Counted from the first letter of the stretch, positions 9,279 through 18,773 are shown. The stretch: 64,000 bases of DNA from Sphingomonas abietis (GCF_027625475.1 NZ_CP115174.1:4062501-4126500); one strand, 5' to 3'. The notes: generated by a model from the letters alone, not told the origin. A program made the numbers and translations.

Positions 9279-10481
9279 ATGGCGACCGAGACCGCGATTG
9301 ATACGCCGATCGAGCTCACATTGACGCCGCCGGCGCCGGTGCCCTCGATCGCGCCCGAAAAGGCCGCCGGGCTGGTGCCGCTCGACGACAAGCAGCGCAC
9401 CAAGCTGGACGAGAAGGTCGATGGCTTCATCGACCAGCTGGTCGCGACCGACAGCAATTCGCCGGAGTTTGGCAAGCAGGTCGATCAGATCACCAATATG
9501 GGCCGCCGCGAGATCATGGAGGCGGCGGGCCATTCCAACCGCTTCCTCGATCGCCCGACCAAGGCGATGGACCGCGATTCGAACGTCGGCACCAACCTCG
9601 CCGAGCTGCGCCGCACGATCGAGGATCTCGATCCCTCGACCAAGGGCAATCTGTTCACCTCCAAGAAGCTGTTCGGGATCATCCCGTTCGGCTCGAAGAT
9701 GCGCGACTATTTCGACGGCTACAAATCGTCGCAGAACCATATCTCGACGATCCTCCAGCACCTCGCCGGCGGCAAGGACGAGCTGCTCAAGGACAATGCC
9801 GCGATCGACGTCGAGCGGCAGGGGCTGTGGGCCTCGATGGGGCGGCTGGAGCAGATGATCCACGTCGCCAAGACGCTCGACACGCGGCTGGAGCAGAAGG
9901 CGCTCGATCTCGACGCCACCGATCCGGCCAAGGCCAAGGCGATCCGCGAAAGCGCGCTCTTCTATGTGCGCCAGCGCACCCAGGATCTGCTCACCCAGAT
10001 GGCGGTGACGGTGCAGGGCTATCTGGCGCTCGACCTCGTCAAGAAGAACAATGTCGAGCTGGTGAAGGGCGTCGATCGGGCGTCCACCACCACGGTCGCG
10101 GCGCTGCGCACCGCCGTCACCGTGGCGCAGGCGCTGACCAACCAGAAGCTGGTGCTCGACCAGATCATCGCGCTCAACACCACCACCGCCAACATCATCG
10201 ATTCGACCGGCGAGATGCTCAAGAACCAGACCGGCGTGATCCACCAGCAGGCCGCCGCCTCGACCATCCCGATCGACACGCTGAAGCGCGCCTTCCAGAA
10301 CATCTACACGACGATGGACGCGATCGACACGTTCAAGCTCCAGGCGCTCGACAATATGAAGCAGACCGTCGGCGTGCTGACCGACGAGGTCGAGAAGTCC
10401 CGCGGCTACATCGCGCGTGCCGAGGGCGCCGCGCAGGCGCAGGTCTCATCGTCGCGCGAAGACATGTTCCGGATCGAGTAA
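9279..10481 (+). CDS. telA: Toxic anion resistance protein, TelA/KlaA family
   Basis: A 400-residue largely helical protein of the TelA (KlaA, YceH) family, associated with tellurite and other toxic-anion resistance and with envelope stress, though its biochemistry is unresolved. Recognisable blocks are PLDDKQRTKLDEKV near the N-terminus, DRPTKAMDR, the segment LFGIIPFGSKMRDYFDGYKSSQNHI, and the conserved C-terminal helix ANIIDSTGEMLKNQTGVIHQQAA. The start at 9279 follows GAGGGACAGG and removes an upstream extension that runs through the repeat. It is followed after 3 bases by a membrane-protein gene and forms an operon with it. Confidence 0.88.
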   Translation: MATETAIDTPIELTLTPPAPVPSIAPEKAAGLVPLDDKQRTKLDEKVDGFIDQLVATDSNSPEFGKQVDQITNMGRREIMEAAGHSNRFLDRPTKAMDRDSNVGTNLAELRRTIEDLDPSTKGNLFTSKKLFGIIPFGSKMRDYFDGYKSSQNHISTILQHLAGGKDELLKDNAAIDVERQGLWASMGRLEQMIHVAKTLDTRLEQKALDLDATDPAKAKAIRESALFYVRQRTQDLLTQMAVTVQGYLALDLVKKNNVELVKGVDRASTTTVAALRTAVTVAQALTNQKLVLDQIIALNTTTANIIDSTGEMLKNQTGVIHQQAAASTIPIDTLKRAFQNIYTTMDAIDTFKLQALDNMKQTVGVLTDEVEKSRGYIARAEGAAQAQVSSSREDMFRIE

Positions 10482-10484
10482 GCG

Positions 10485-11201
10485 ATGGCGACCAGCGACG
10501 ACATCATCGAACATGCCGCGGATTTCCTCCGCCGCATCTCGCCCGAGGGCCGTGCCGCGGCGCGGCGGCGCCGCGAGCGGCGCGCGGCGGCGTTCCGGCG
10601 CATCGCCAAGCGGGTGGTGCTGGCCTGCGTCGCGATCCTGGCGGTGGCGATCGCGATCGGCTTCGTCACCCCGATCGGCGCGATGGGCGTGTTCGCGGCG
10701 GTGCTGGCGATGATGCTGGCCTCGATCGCGATCATCCTGTGGTCGCAGACGCCGGAGCCTACCCCGGAGCGGATGGCCGGCGTCGATCTCAAGCTGCTGC
10801 CCGCGCAGACCGGCGAATGGCTGGAGAAGCAGCGCCCGGCCTTGCCCTCGCCGGCCCAGCGCCAGCTCGATTATCTGGCGCAAAATCTCGATGCGATCGC
10901 GCCGCAGCTGGCGACGCTCGATCCCCGGCAGCCGGAGGCGATGGAGGTCCGTCGGCTGATCGGCGACGAGCTGCCCGAACTGGTGCGCGGCTACCAGAAG
11001 GTGCCGGTCGCGCTGCGCCGCCAGCCGTTGAACGGCGGCCCCTCGCCCGACAAGCAGCTGCTCGAGGGCCTCGGCACGATCGGCGAGGAGATCGCCCGCA
11101 TGAACGCGCGGCTGGCCGACGGCGATCTCAAGGCGCTGGCCACTCAGCAGCGCTTCCTGGAGATCAAATATAAGGGCGACGGGGAGATGGGGGAGAACTG
11201 A
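10485..11201 (+). CDS. Membrane protein encoded with telA (XpaC-like)
   Basis: A 238-residue protein with a strongly basic N-terminal part (RRRRERRAAAFRR). Two adjacent transmembrane helices follow at about residues 43-85, and then a helical soluble C-terminal half. Genes of the XpaC group, which have this layout, lie next to telA in many bacteria, so I infer a functional partner of TelA at the inner membrane. Sequence similarity to XpaC is by architecture and context only. The spacing of 3 bases from telA shows co-translation. Confidence 0.6.
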   Translation: MATSDDIIEHAADFLRRISPEGRAAARRRRERRAAAFRRIAKRVVLACVAILAVAIAIGFVTPIGAMGVFAAVLAMMLASIAIILWSQTPEPTPERMAGVDLKLLPAQTGEWLEKQRPALPSPAQRQLDYLAQNLDAIAPQLATLDPRQPEAMEVRRLIGDELPELVRGYQKVPVALRRQPLNGGPSPDKQLLEGLGTIGEEIARMNARLADGDLKALATQQRFLEIKYKGDGEMGEN

Positions 11202-11226
11202 ACCCTCCCCCTGCCCTTGGCCGGCC

Positions 11227-11895
11227 TTAGAAGCGATAGCCCAGGCTGATCTGCGCCACCGGGTAATAAGGATAATTGTCGACGCGATCGCGCAGGCGCT
11301 GTTCCTGCCGGGCGAGCTCGTCCTGCGCGGCGGGATTGGAGCCGAGTTCGCCGGTCGCGACGAGATTGTCGACGCGCGGATGGCCATGGAACATCACGCC
11401 GCCGTCGATCCCGAACATGAAACCGGAGAGCGTCGTGTGGGCATAGCCGACCGTGAGGATCGGCGAGACCGAGCGGGTGCGGATGTCGCCGCTCAGCGTG
11501 CCGGCCTCGTCCGGCGTATAGGTCACGCCACCATAGGTCTGGTTGGTGCGCGCCATGCCGTGGAAACGGATGCGGTTATCGTTGGTCGAACGCACGCCGG
11601 CCGAAAGGCGGAAGCCGTTCGCCAGCGGGTGCAGGTCGATCGATCCGCCGAAATTCCGCAACCGGGCGTGGCCGTCATATTTATAATCACTGACATGGCC
11701 ATGGCCATCCACGCCCAGGAAGGTCGCGGACGCGCGCACCCCCAGCAGCGGATTGATCTTGTAAGTCACCTCCGGGCCGACGCCCAGCGTGCCTCCGGTG
11801 ACGCCTACGGTGATCCCGGTCGCCGAAACCAGCGGCAAAGCGACGGCGGGCGCCGCGATGGGAAGAAGCAGAAGCGGCAGGAAAACGATACGCAT
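11227..11895 (-). CDS. Outer-membrane beta-barrel protein of unknown function
   Basis: A 222-residue protein with a signal peptide (MRIVFLPLLLLPIAAPAVA) followed by alternating hydrophobic and polar strands. It ends in ISLGYRF, a typical outer-membrane C-terminal signature. I do not recognise a specific family; the size fits a small 8-strand barrel of the OmpA/OmpW/porin-like kind. A GAGGG ribosome site lies ten bases before the ATG, and the upstream 45 bases are AT-rich (CCTATATATTACAG on the minus strand), consistent with its own promoter. Confidence 0.65.
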   Translation of the reverse strand: MRIVFLPLLLLPIAAPAVALPLVSATGITVGVTGGTLGVGPEVTYKINPLLGVRASATFLGVDGHGHVSDYKYDGHARLRNFGGSIDLHPLANGFRLSAGVRSTNDNRIRFHGMARTNQTYGGVTYTPDEAGTLSGDIRTRSVSPILTVGYAHTTLSGFMFGIDGGVMFHGHPRVDNLVATGELGSNPAAQDELARQEQRLRDRVDNYPYYPVAQISLGYRF

Positions 11896-11942
11896 GCGAA
11901 ATCAACCCTCTGTAATATATAGGGTTTTATCGCGCAATGTGG

Positions 11943-12650
11943 TTAAGAAGTGGTTATCCGGCGGCGATCGACGTGGAACAGATGCGTCGCCATCGCCGCC
12001 CCCAGCACCGGCGCGACGAGATTGACGATCGGCAGCAGGAACAGGCCGGTAACGATCATCCCCAGCAGCGCGCGATCGGCGCGGGTGGCGCGTAGCCAGG
12101 TTGTCGTGCTCGCGCGATCCAGGTGGCGCACGGCGACCATCTCGCCGAAGTCGCGCCCGAACGCCACGCCGTTGACCGCGACGAACAGGATCACCGTGCC
12201 GATCCCGGTGACCAGCAGCAGCAGATAGAAGGGCAAGGCGATCAAATTGTAGAGCAGCACCCGCCCGCTCGATCGCAGCCCCAGCCAGGCGCCCCTCGCG
12301 ACGCCGAGCGACCGCGCCGAGGCCAGCGCCTCTGGATAGCGCCGTGCCTCCACGATGGCGACGATGCGATCCATATAGGCCGAGATCACCCCGATCGCGA
12401 CCGCCGGGAACAGCAACCACAGCCCCGATGCGGTGAGCAGGACGGCCCCGAAGCCGCTGCCCGCGGCGCCGAGCGGGCAACCACCCTCGTCCGACCACAA
12501 GGCGCAAGGATCGAAGCCCCTGAGGGCGAAGTCGAGCACCACGCCCAGCGCGACGAAGATCAGCAGCGTCACCAGCAGCGACCGGCCAAGAATGGCGAGG
12601 ACGCGGCGATTTCCCAGATCATCAAGGGCAAGGAAGAAGGCGCGGACCAT
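11943..12650 (-). CDS. EI24 domain (CysZ-like) integral membrane protein
   Basis: A 235-residue polytopic membrane protein with about four to six hydrophobic segments. It matches the general plan of the EI24/CysZ superfamily: an N-terminal amphipathic FFLALDDL helix, paired long helices, and the segment VNGVAFGRDFGEM near the C-terminal third. EI24 proteins include sulfate transporter CysZ; sphingomonad members have no established substrate. The start at 12650 fits the family N-terminus; the open frame continues to 12815 without family features. Confidence 0.7.
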   Translation of the reverse strand: MVRAFFLALDDLGNRRVLAILGRSLLVTLLIFVALGVVLDFALRGFDPCALWSDEGGCPLGAAGSGFGAVLLTASGLWLLFPAVAIGVISAYMDRIVAIVEARRYPEALASARSLGVARGAWLGLRSSGRVLLYNLIALPFYLLLLVTGIGTVILFVAVNGVAFGRDFGEMVAVRHLDRASTTTWLRATRADRALLGMIVTGLFLLPIVNLVAPVLGAAMATHLFHVDRRRITTS

Positions 12651-12810
12651 AACGATGATACGGATAACGCAAGGCTCCGTTCCGTCCGCCGGCAGCAGCA
12701 GCAGTAGCATCGGGAGCGTCCCACGGCAGAACATCGTCCAACGCGCGGGCGCCCGGCCTTGATCGGGCGGGCAGTGCCGATATCTCGCGGGAATCCGCCG
12801 CTCCTCGGTC

Positions 12811-12886
12811 GTCATTCCGGACTTGATCCGGGATCCAGAGCCGCCGTCGCCCGAGGCTCTGGATCCCGACTTTCGTCAGGATGACG
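12811..12886. repeat. Palindromic repeat upstream of tRNA-Pro
   Basis: Perfect 12-base arms GGATCCAGAGCC (12831-12842) and GGCTCTGGATCC (12855-12866) are flanked by GTCATTCCGGACTT and a degenerate inverted copy ending in CAGGATGAC. The remainder of the 328-base gap 12651-12978 shows no gene. Confidence 0.7.
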
Positions 12887-12978
12887 CGAAGCGGTAGATT
12901 CCAGAACGGCAGATTTTCGGCATGCGCGGCGATCGCCGCTTCATTCTCGGGGCACCGCCTGATGGTGCCCTCCTAATC

Positions 12979-13055
12979 TGGTCGGGGCGACAGGATTCGA
13001 ACCTGCGACCCTTAGACCCCCAGTCTAATGCGCTACCAGGCTGCGCCACGCCCCG
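12979..13055 (-). tRNA. tRNA-Pro (anticodon GGG)
   Basis: Read on the minus strand, the 77-base sequence has a 7-bp acceptor stem CGGGGCG/CGCCCCG. It also has a D-arm with GCCTGGTAGCGC, the anticodon stem TTAGA/TCTAA with loop CTGGGGG, and a T-arm with GGTTCGAATCC. The CCA end is encoded at 12979-12981. Confidence 0.95.
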
Positions 13056-13207
13056 ACCTAGGCCGCGGCACCTAGAAGAAGGCGGCGGGCTTGGCAAGCG
13101 TCCAAAACGGGGTTCGCCTTGATGGACCGCACAGCGCGTGGTAGGCGGCCGCCCTTCACCCAAGGGCCGCCGCATCAAGGCACCCCAGCCAGGCTAGACC
13201 GCACTCC

Positions 13208-13534
13208 ATGTTCTCGTCCTCCGCTTCCGCCGGCTCGCCCGCCTCGCAGGGCCTCGCGACTCTCCAGATGCTCGTCCCCTTCATCGCGATCTTCGCGATC
13301 ATGTGGTTCCTGATCATCCGCCCGCAGCAGCAGAAGTTGAAGCAGCACAAGGCGATGGTGGATGCCGTCAAGAAGGGCGACACCGTGGTCACCGCGGGCG
13401 GCCTGATCGGCAAGGTCACCAAGGTGGCCGACGACGAGATCGAGGTCGAAATCGCCGCGACCGTGCGCGTCCGGGTGGTCAAGGGCACGCTCACCGACGT
13501 GCGCGGCGCCACCATCGCCAACGATCGCGCATAA
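13208..13534 (+). CDS. yajC: Sec translocon accessory subunit YajC
   Basis: A 108-residue protein with one transmembrane helix (about residues 20-40) containing IMWFLIIRPQQQKLKQHK, the YajC hallmark. The typical cytoplasmic domain follows (GDTVVTAGGLIGKVTKV). YajC associates with SecDF in the inner membrane. It is followed by secD after 16 bases, the usual order in alphaproteobacteria. Confidence 0.97.
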   Translation: MFSSSASAGSPASQGLATLQMLVPFIAIFAIMWFLIIRPQQQKLKQHKAMVDAVKKGDTVVTAGGLIGKVTKVADDEIEVEIAATVRVRVVKGTLTDVRGATIANDRA

Positions 13535-13550
13535 GGGACACGAGGGGGCC

Positions 13551-15137
13551 ATGCTCGATTTCCCACGCTGGAAGATCGCCTCGATCATCGGCATATTGCT
13601 GATCGGTATCCTGCTGTCGGTGCCGAGCCTGATGCCCGAATCGACCGCCAAGCAGCTTGGCCTCGGCTTCGCGCCGAAGATCAATCTCGGCCTCGATCTG
13701 GCCGGCGGCAGCCACATCCTGCTGGAAGCGGATACGGCCGACGTCGCCAAGACGCGCCTCGCCAACATGCAGGACACGATTCGCACGGCGATGCGCAAGG
13801 CCACCCCCGGCCCGATCGCGATCGGCGACATCTCCACCGCCAATAATGCGATCAGCTTCTTCGTCCGCGATTCGCAGAAGCTCGATGCCGCGGTCGATCT
13901 CGCCCGCACGCTGACCCAGCCGGTCGGCACCAGCGGGACCCGCGACTGGAACGTCACCGTGGTCGATTCGACCCGCATCGTGATGACCCAGACCCAGGGC
14001 GGCATCGATCAGTTCATCGACCAGGCGATGACCGGCGCAGTGGATATCGTGCGCAAGCGCATCGACGCGCTCGGCACCAAGGAGCCGACGATCGCCCGCC
14101 AGGGCAGCGACCGCATCCTGGTCGAAGTGCCCGGCGTGCAGGATCCGACCGAACTGAAAGCGCTGATCGGCAAGACCGCGAAGCTCGAATTCAAGCTGGT
14201 CGACACCCAGGCCGATCCGGCCAAGATCGCCGCCGGCCAGGCGCCGATCGGCGACCAGCTGCTGCCCTATCAGGGCCGCCCGGTGGCGCTGTTCCGTCAG
14301 GCGATCCTGACCGGCTCCGATCTCAAGACCGCGCGCCAGGATTATGACGAGAACAACCAGCCGGCGGTGGCGATCGGCTTCAACTCGAAGGGCGCCCGCG
14401 CCTTTGCGGAAACGACGCAGGCCAATGTCGGCAAGCCGTTCGCGATCATCCTCGACAACCAAGTGCTCTCGACGCCGGTGATCCAGTCGCCGATCCTCGG
14501 CGGCAGCGCGATCATCAATGGCAGCTTCACCGCGCAATCGGCGCAGGCACTGGCGATCTCGCTCCAGTCCGGCTCTCTGCCGATCGCCCTGAAGACCGTC
14601 GAGGAGCGCACCGTCGGCCCCGGCCTCGGCGCCGATTCGATCCATGCTGGCATCATCGCCTCGACCATCGCGGTGATCGCCGTGGTGCTGTTCATGTTCA
14701 TCACCTACGGCCGCTTCGGCGTCTATGCGAACCTCGCGGTGATCATCAACGTGTTCGTGATCCTGGGCCTGATGGCGCTGCTCAACGCGACGCTGACGCT
14801 GCCCGGCATCGCCGGCTTCGTGCTGACGATCGGCACCGCGGTGGACGCCAACGTGCTGATCAACGAGCGCATCCGCGAAGAGCGGCGGCGCGGCCGCGGC
14901 GTGATCCAGTCGGTCGAGCTCGGCTACAAGGAAGCCAGCCGCACCATCTACGAGGCCAACATGACCCACGCCATCACCGGCCTGATCATGCTGATCCTGG
15001 GCTCCGGCCCGGTCAAGGGCTTCGCCGTGGTGCTGCTGTTCGGTATCATCACCTCGGTGTTCACCTCGGTCACCTTCACGCGCATGCTGGTCGCGCTCTG
15101 GCTTCGTCGCCAGCGCCCGCAAGCGATCAACATTTAA
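13551..15137 (+). CDS. secD: Protein translocase subunit SecD
   Basis: A 528-residue inner-membrane RND-family protein. TM1 is at residues 9-25, followed by the conserved LGLDLAGGSH motif around 46-54 and a large periplasmic P1 domain. TM2-6 carry IGTAVDANVLINERIREE, which holds the proton-relay Asp. With SecF it uses the proton gradient to help pull substrates through SecYEG. RBS GAGGGG lies before the start. It is separate from secF, not fused. Confidence 0.97.
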   Translation: MLDFPRWKIASIIGILLIGILLSVPSLMPESTAKQLGLGFAPKINLGLDLAGGSHILLEADTADVAKTRLANMQDTIRTAMRKATPGPIAIGDISTANNAISFFVRDSQKLDAAVDLARTLTQPVGTSGTRDWNVTVVDSTRIVMTQTQGGIDQFIDQAMTGAVDIVRKRIDALGTKEPTIARQGSDRILVEVPGVQDPTELKALIGKTAKLEFKLVDTQADPAKIAAGQAPIGDQLLPYQGRPVALFRQAILTGSDLKTARQDYDENNQPAVAIGFNSKGARAFAETTQANVGKPFAIILDNQVLSTPVIQSPILGGSAIINGSFTAQSAQALAISLQSGSLPIALKTVEERTVGPGLGADSIHAGIIASTIAVIAVVLFMFITYGRFGVYANLAVIINVFVILGLMALLNATLTLPGIAGFVLTIGTAVDANVLINERIREERRRGRGVIQSVELGYKEASRTIYEANMTHAITGLIMLILGSGPVKGFAVVLLFGIITSVFTSVTFTRMLVALWLRRQRPQAINI

Positions 15138-15149
15138 GGCCGCCGGATC

Positions 15150-16133
15150 ATGCGCCTGCTCAAGATCGTCCCCGACAACACCAATATCGGCTTCGTGAAG
15201 CTGCGCGGCTGGGCCTTCGGGCTCACCGCCCTGCTCACCATCGCGGCCGGCGTGCTGGTCGGCGTGCGCGGCCTCAACTTCGGCGTCGATTTCGTCGGCG
15301 GCCTGTCGATCGAGGCCCGCTTCCCCGGCGACGCCCCGCTCGACGACATCCGCACCCGGATCGACGCGCTCGGCGTCGGCGATGCCCAGCTCCAGCAGTT
15401 CGGCCCGAAGAACACGGTGTCGATCCGCCTGCCGCTGCCCAACTCCACCGATCCGGCCGCGACCAATGCGCTGGTCGGCAAGGTGCAGGCGGCGCTCGCG
15501 CCCGATCATGTCATCCTGCCGTTCGATCAGGTCGATACCGTCTCCGGCAAGGTGTCGGGCGAGCTGATCTGGAAGGGCGTGCTGGCGGTGTTCGCGGCGG
15601 TGTTCTGCATCGCGCTGTTCGGCATCGTCCGCTTCGAATGGCAGTTCGGCGTCGCCACCTTCGTCTCGATCTTCCACGACGTGCTGATGACGCTCGGCTT
15701 CTTCGCCCTGACCCGGCTGGAATTCGATCTCAACATCGTCGCCGCGGTGCTCACCATCATCGGCTATTCGATCAACGACAAGATCGTGATCGACGATCGC
15801 ATCCGCGAGAATCTGCGCAAATACCGCCAGATGCCGCTGGGCGAGCTGATCGATCTCTCGGTCAACGAGACGCTGCCGCGCACCGTGATGACCTCGCTGA
15901 CGATCCTGCTGGCGCTGCTCTCGCTGCTGCTGTTCGGCGGCCATGTGCTGCGTGGCTTCACCGCCGCGATGATGCTGGGCGTGGTGGTCGGCACCTATTC
16001 GTCGATCTACGTCTCGTCCTCGCTGCTGATCACGCTCGGCCTCGACAAGTCCCGCTTCCGCCAGATGACGGATGCGACCGACAAGAAGAAGGCCGCGCGC
16101 GCCCGCGCCGAGCGCATCGCGCCGAAGCCCTGA
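15150..16133 (+). CDS. secF: Protein translocase subunit SecF
   Basis: A 327-residue inner-membrane partner of SecD with six transmembrane helices. It has the SecF signature LNFGVDFVGGLSIEARF after TM1 and the TM4-TM5 motif IGYSINDKIVIDDRIREN. The C-terminus is short and basic. It follows secD by 12 bases in the yajC-secD-secF operon, which continues into the Mth938-like gene. Confidence 0.97.
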   Translation: MRLLKIVPDNTNIGFVKLRGWAFGLTALLTIAAGVLVGVRGLNFGVDFVGGLSIEARFPGDAPLDDIRTRIDALGVGDAQLQQFGPKNTVSIRLPLPNSTDPAATNALVGKVQAALAPDHVILPFDQVDTVSGKVSGELIWKGVLAVFAAVFCIALFGIVRFEWQFGVATFVSIFHDVLMTLGFFALTRLEFDLNIVAAVLTIIGYSINDKIVIDDRIRENLRKYRQMPLGELIDLSVNETLPRTVMTSLTILLALLSLLLFGGHVLRGFTAAMMLGVVVGTYSSIYVSSSLLITLGLDKSRFRQMTDATDKKKAARARAERIAPKP

Positions 16134-16149
16134 TGGCGGATCGGGTCTG

Positions 16150-16536
16150 ATGGCGAAATTCTCGCCCGATCCGGTGGCGTCCGGCCCGGCGATCCAGGCA
16201 ATCACCGCGGACGGCGGCTTCCGGATCGACGGCGACATCTATCCCGACGGTGCGCTGCTGACCCCCGAGGCGGCGGAGCGCTGGCAGGCACCGGCCTTCG
16301 ACGCGCTCGATGCCGGCAGTTTCCCGACCTTGCTGATGCGTGATCCGGCGCCCGAATTCCTGCTGCTCGGCACCGGCAGCACGATGCGCCGCCCTGCGCC
16401 CGCCTTCACCGCCGCGCTGGAGGCACAGGGCATCGGCATCGAGCTGATGGACAGCCGGGCCGCGGCCCGCGCCTGGGGCGTGCTGCGGGCCGAAGGGCGT
16501 GAGATCGTCGCGGCCTTGCTGCCGCTGGGCCGGTAA
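16150..16536 (+). CDS. Mth938-like (DUF498/NDUFAF3) domain protein
   Basis: A 128-residue protein of the Mth938/NDUFAF3 family. Recognisable blocks are FRIDGDIYPDGALLTPEAAERW, the segment PEFLLLGTGSTMRRP and a C-terminal ARAWGVLRAEGREIVAALLPL. The mitochondrial relative is a complex I assembly factor; the bacterial role is not settled. It lies 16 bases after secF, a placement that is recurrent in alphaproteobacteria and suggests a membrane-biogenesis link. ATG at 16150 is preceded by GCGGATCGGGTCTG with no strong ribosome site, consistent with coupling to secF. Confidence 0.85.
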   Translation: MAKFSPDPVASGPAIQAITADGGFRIDGDIYPDGALLTPEAAERWQAPAFDALDAGSFPTLLMRDPAPEFLLLGTGSTMRRPAPAFTAALEAQGIGIELMDSRAAARAWGVLRAEGREIVAALLPLGR

Positions 16537-16548
16537 TCCTCCCACCCG

Positions 16549-17724
16549 TCAGACGGGGTGATGGGCCACAATCCCCGCCAGATGAGTCCGCAGCGCCTCG
16601 GCATTGGTCTCCCACGTAAAACGCTCGGCCGTCGCCCGCACCGCCAGCGGATCGGGTGGCGAGGCCAGCAGCGCCCCGACCGCCTCGGCGATCTGCGCTG
16701 GATCGCGCGCGACGATCCGCCCGGCGGCCGGCCGATCGACCAGCTCGCGCGCGCCGCCGGCGTCGCTCAGCACCAGCGGCGTGCCGCAGGCGAGCGATTC
16801 GACCCACGCATTGGCCAGCCCTTCGGAGGTCGAGACGAGCACGCCGACATCGGCGGCGGCGGCCAGCGCCGGCAATGCCTCATGCGGCTGCGCGCCGAGC
16901 AGGCGAACCCGATCGGCGACGCCGAGAGCCTTTGCCAGCCCCTCCAGCGCGGCGCGTTCCGGCCCCTGCCCCGCGATCATCAGCGTCGTATCGGGCAGCG
17001 CCGCCAGCGCGCGGATGGCGAGATCGTGGCTCTTGCGCGGGATCAGCGCGCCGACCGAGAGCAGCAGCGGCCCGGATACCCCCAGCGCCGCCTTCGCCGC
17101 CACCCGATCCGCCACCGGCCGGAAGCGATCGAGATCGACGCCGGTATAATGCACCCGAATCCGCTCTTCGGGCAGGCCCAGTGCCACCATGTCGGCCTTC
17201 AGCGCCGCGCTTACCGCCAGCAGCCCGCCGGCCGCCCGCCCCGCCGCCAGAACCTGTGGCCCGGTGCGCCGCGCGCGGCCGAAATGATGGATGTCATGGC
17301 CGCGCGCCTTGATCGACACCGGCACGCCCAGCGCAGCGCCCAGCCGGACAGCCGCCGGCCCGTCGGGGAAGAAAAACTCCGCGTCGATCACGTCGAACGG
17401 GAAATCCGCCCGGATATCGCGCAGCAGCGGCAGCAGCGTGCGCGCCACCGCGCCCGGATTGAGCCAGCCCACGCCGGGCACGATCGGGAAGCGCGGCCGA
17501 TGAAGATCGAGCCCCCGCCACGTCTCGCGTTCGGGAAGTCCTGCCAGCCCGCCCCAGCGTGCCGACAGCGACAGCGGCCAGCGCGGCACGCCGATCGGCG
17601 CCACGACGCGGACCTCGACATCGGGCAGGGCCGCGAGGCCGCGGGTCTGCCGTTCGACGAACACGCCGAAATTCGGCCGCGTCGCGTCGGGAAACAGCGT
17701 CGAGAGGGTGAGCACGCGCAGCAT
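16549..17724 (-). CDS. Family 4 glycosyltransferase
   Basis: A 391-residue GT-B glycosyltransferase. The N-terminal domain starts VLTLSTLFPDATRPNFGVFVERQ. The donor-site domain contains LLSVGALIPRKSHDLAI, MIAGQGPE and the E-x7-E motif in STSEGLANAWVESLACGTPLVLSD. The acceptor is unknown; likely an exopolysaccharide, LPS or glycolipid. It is a single gene, convergent with the Mth938 gene (12-base gap) and divergent from bamD. Confidence 0.9.
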   Translation of the reverse strand: MLRVLTLSTLFPDATRPNFGVFVERQTRGLAALPDVEVRVVAPIGVPRWPLSLSARWGGLAGLPERETWRGLDLHRPRFPIVPGVGWLNPGAVARTLLPLLRDIRADFPFDVIDAEFFFPDGPAAVRLGAALGVPVSIKARGHDIHHFGRARRTGPQVLAAGRAAGGLLAVSAALKADMVALGLPEERIRVHYTGVDLDRFRPVADRVAAKAALGVSGPLLLSVGALIPRKSHDLAIRALAALPDTTLMIAGQGPERAALEGLAKALGVADRVRLLGAQPHEALPALAAAADVGVLVSTSEGLANAWVESLACGTPLVLSDAGGARELVDRPAAGRIVARDPAQIAEAVGALLASPPDPLAVRATAERFTWETNAEALRTHLAGIVAHHPV

Positions 17725-17864
17725 GGTCCGCCTTGTGCCACCGATCCGTTAAGAGCGCATTCAGTGCGACGGCGAAATGTCTCGGAGCTCTTCGACGGCT
17801 CTTCTTCAGGCCCCCATCCGGGGCCGCTTCCCACAGCCGGATCGACCCGCTAAGGATCGTCGCC

Positions 17865-18713
17865 ATGCAGCGTTTCGCCTCCCGCCCGATCCTCCTCGCC
17901 GCGCTCGTCGCTTCCGTGTTCGCACCGCTCGCCGGCTGCGCCAACAAGGGCAAGAAGAAGGCCGACACCACCTTCATCGCGCGGGATGTGGATACGCTCT
18001 ACAACCTCGCCCGCGACCGGCTCGACAAGAAGCAGTACAAGATCGCGGCGCAGCTGTTCGACGAGGTCGAGCGCCAGCATCCCTATTCGGTGTGGGCGCG
18101 CCGCGCCGAACTGATGAGCGCGTACAGCTATTATCTGGCGCGCGACTATAACAGCTCGATCGCCTCGTCGCAGCGCTTCCTGTCGATCCACCCGGGCAAC
18201 CGCGATGCGGCCTATGGCTATTATCTGATCGCGATCGACTATTATGAGCAGATCAACGACGTCACCCGCGATCAGAAGATCACCCAGCAGGCGCTGGATG
18301 CGCTGGGCGAACTGGTCCGCCGCTATCCGAACAGCCGCTATGCAGCCGATGCGCGGCTGAAGATCGATCTGGTGAACGACCATCTCGCCGGTAAGGAGAT
18401 GGAGATTGGCCGCTTCTACGAGCGCCGCTCCGAATGGCTCGCCGCGGTGATCCGCTTCCGCATCGTCATCGACACCTACCAGACCACCACGCATGTCCCC
18501 GAAGCGCTGGAACGCCTGACCGAATCCTATCTCGCGCTCGGCGTGCCGGCCGAAGCGCAAAAGGCGGCGGCGGTGCTCGGCAACAATTATCCCGGCTCCA
18601 AATGGTATGCCCGTGCCTTCAACCTGATGAACAAGAAGGCGCCGACCGCGGGCGAGGCCAAAGGGCACAAGGCCAAGCACGAAAAGCATGAGAAAAAGGC
18701 CAAGGGCGCCTGA
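17865..18713 (+). CDS. bamD: Outer-membrane assembly lipoprotein BamD
   Basis: A 282-residue lipoprotein with signal peptide and lipobox (LAGC, Cys25), followed by tandem TPR-like repeats. Characteristic BamD segments are LYNLARDRLDKKQYKIAAQLFDEVERQHPYS in the first repeats and RRYPNSRYAADARLKIDLVNDHLAGKEMEIGRFY in the middle. It acts in the BAM complex that inserts beta-barrels. The C-terminus has a Lys-rich tail (HKAKHEKHEKKAKGA). AAGGA precedes the start. recN follows after 60 bases. Confidence 0.96.
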   Translation: MQRFASRPILLAALVASVFAPLAGCANKGKKKADTTFIARDVDTLYNLARDRLDKKQYKIAAQLFDEVERQHPYSVWARRAELMSAYSYYLARDYNSSIASSQRFLSIHPGNRDAAYGYYLIAIDYYEQINDVTRDQKITQQALDALGELVRRYPNSRYAADARLKIDLVNDHLAGKEMEIGRFYERRSEWLAAVIRFRIVIDTYQTTTHVPEALERLTESYLALGVPAEAQKAAAVLGNNYPGSKWYARAFNLMNKKAPTAGEAKGHKAKHEKHEKKAKGA

Positions 18714-18773
18714 TTGCATATCGGCGTTCATATCTTGTTCTCATGGGCGCGCCGATAGGCTAAGGGTCTCGCG

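Noticed and set aside
13491..16238. Long minus-strand frame opposite secD and secF
   Set aside because: It is rich in His, Arg and Gln as expected from reversed codons and has no ribosome site; SecD/SecF on the plus strand are unmistakable.
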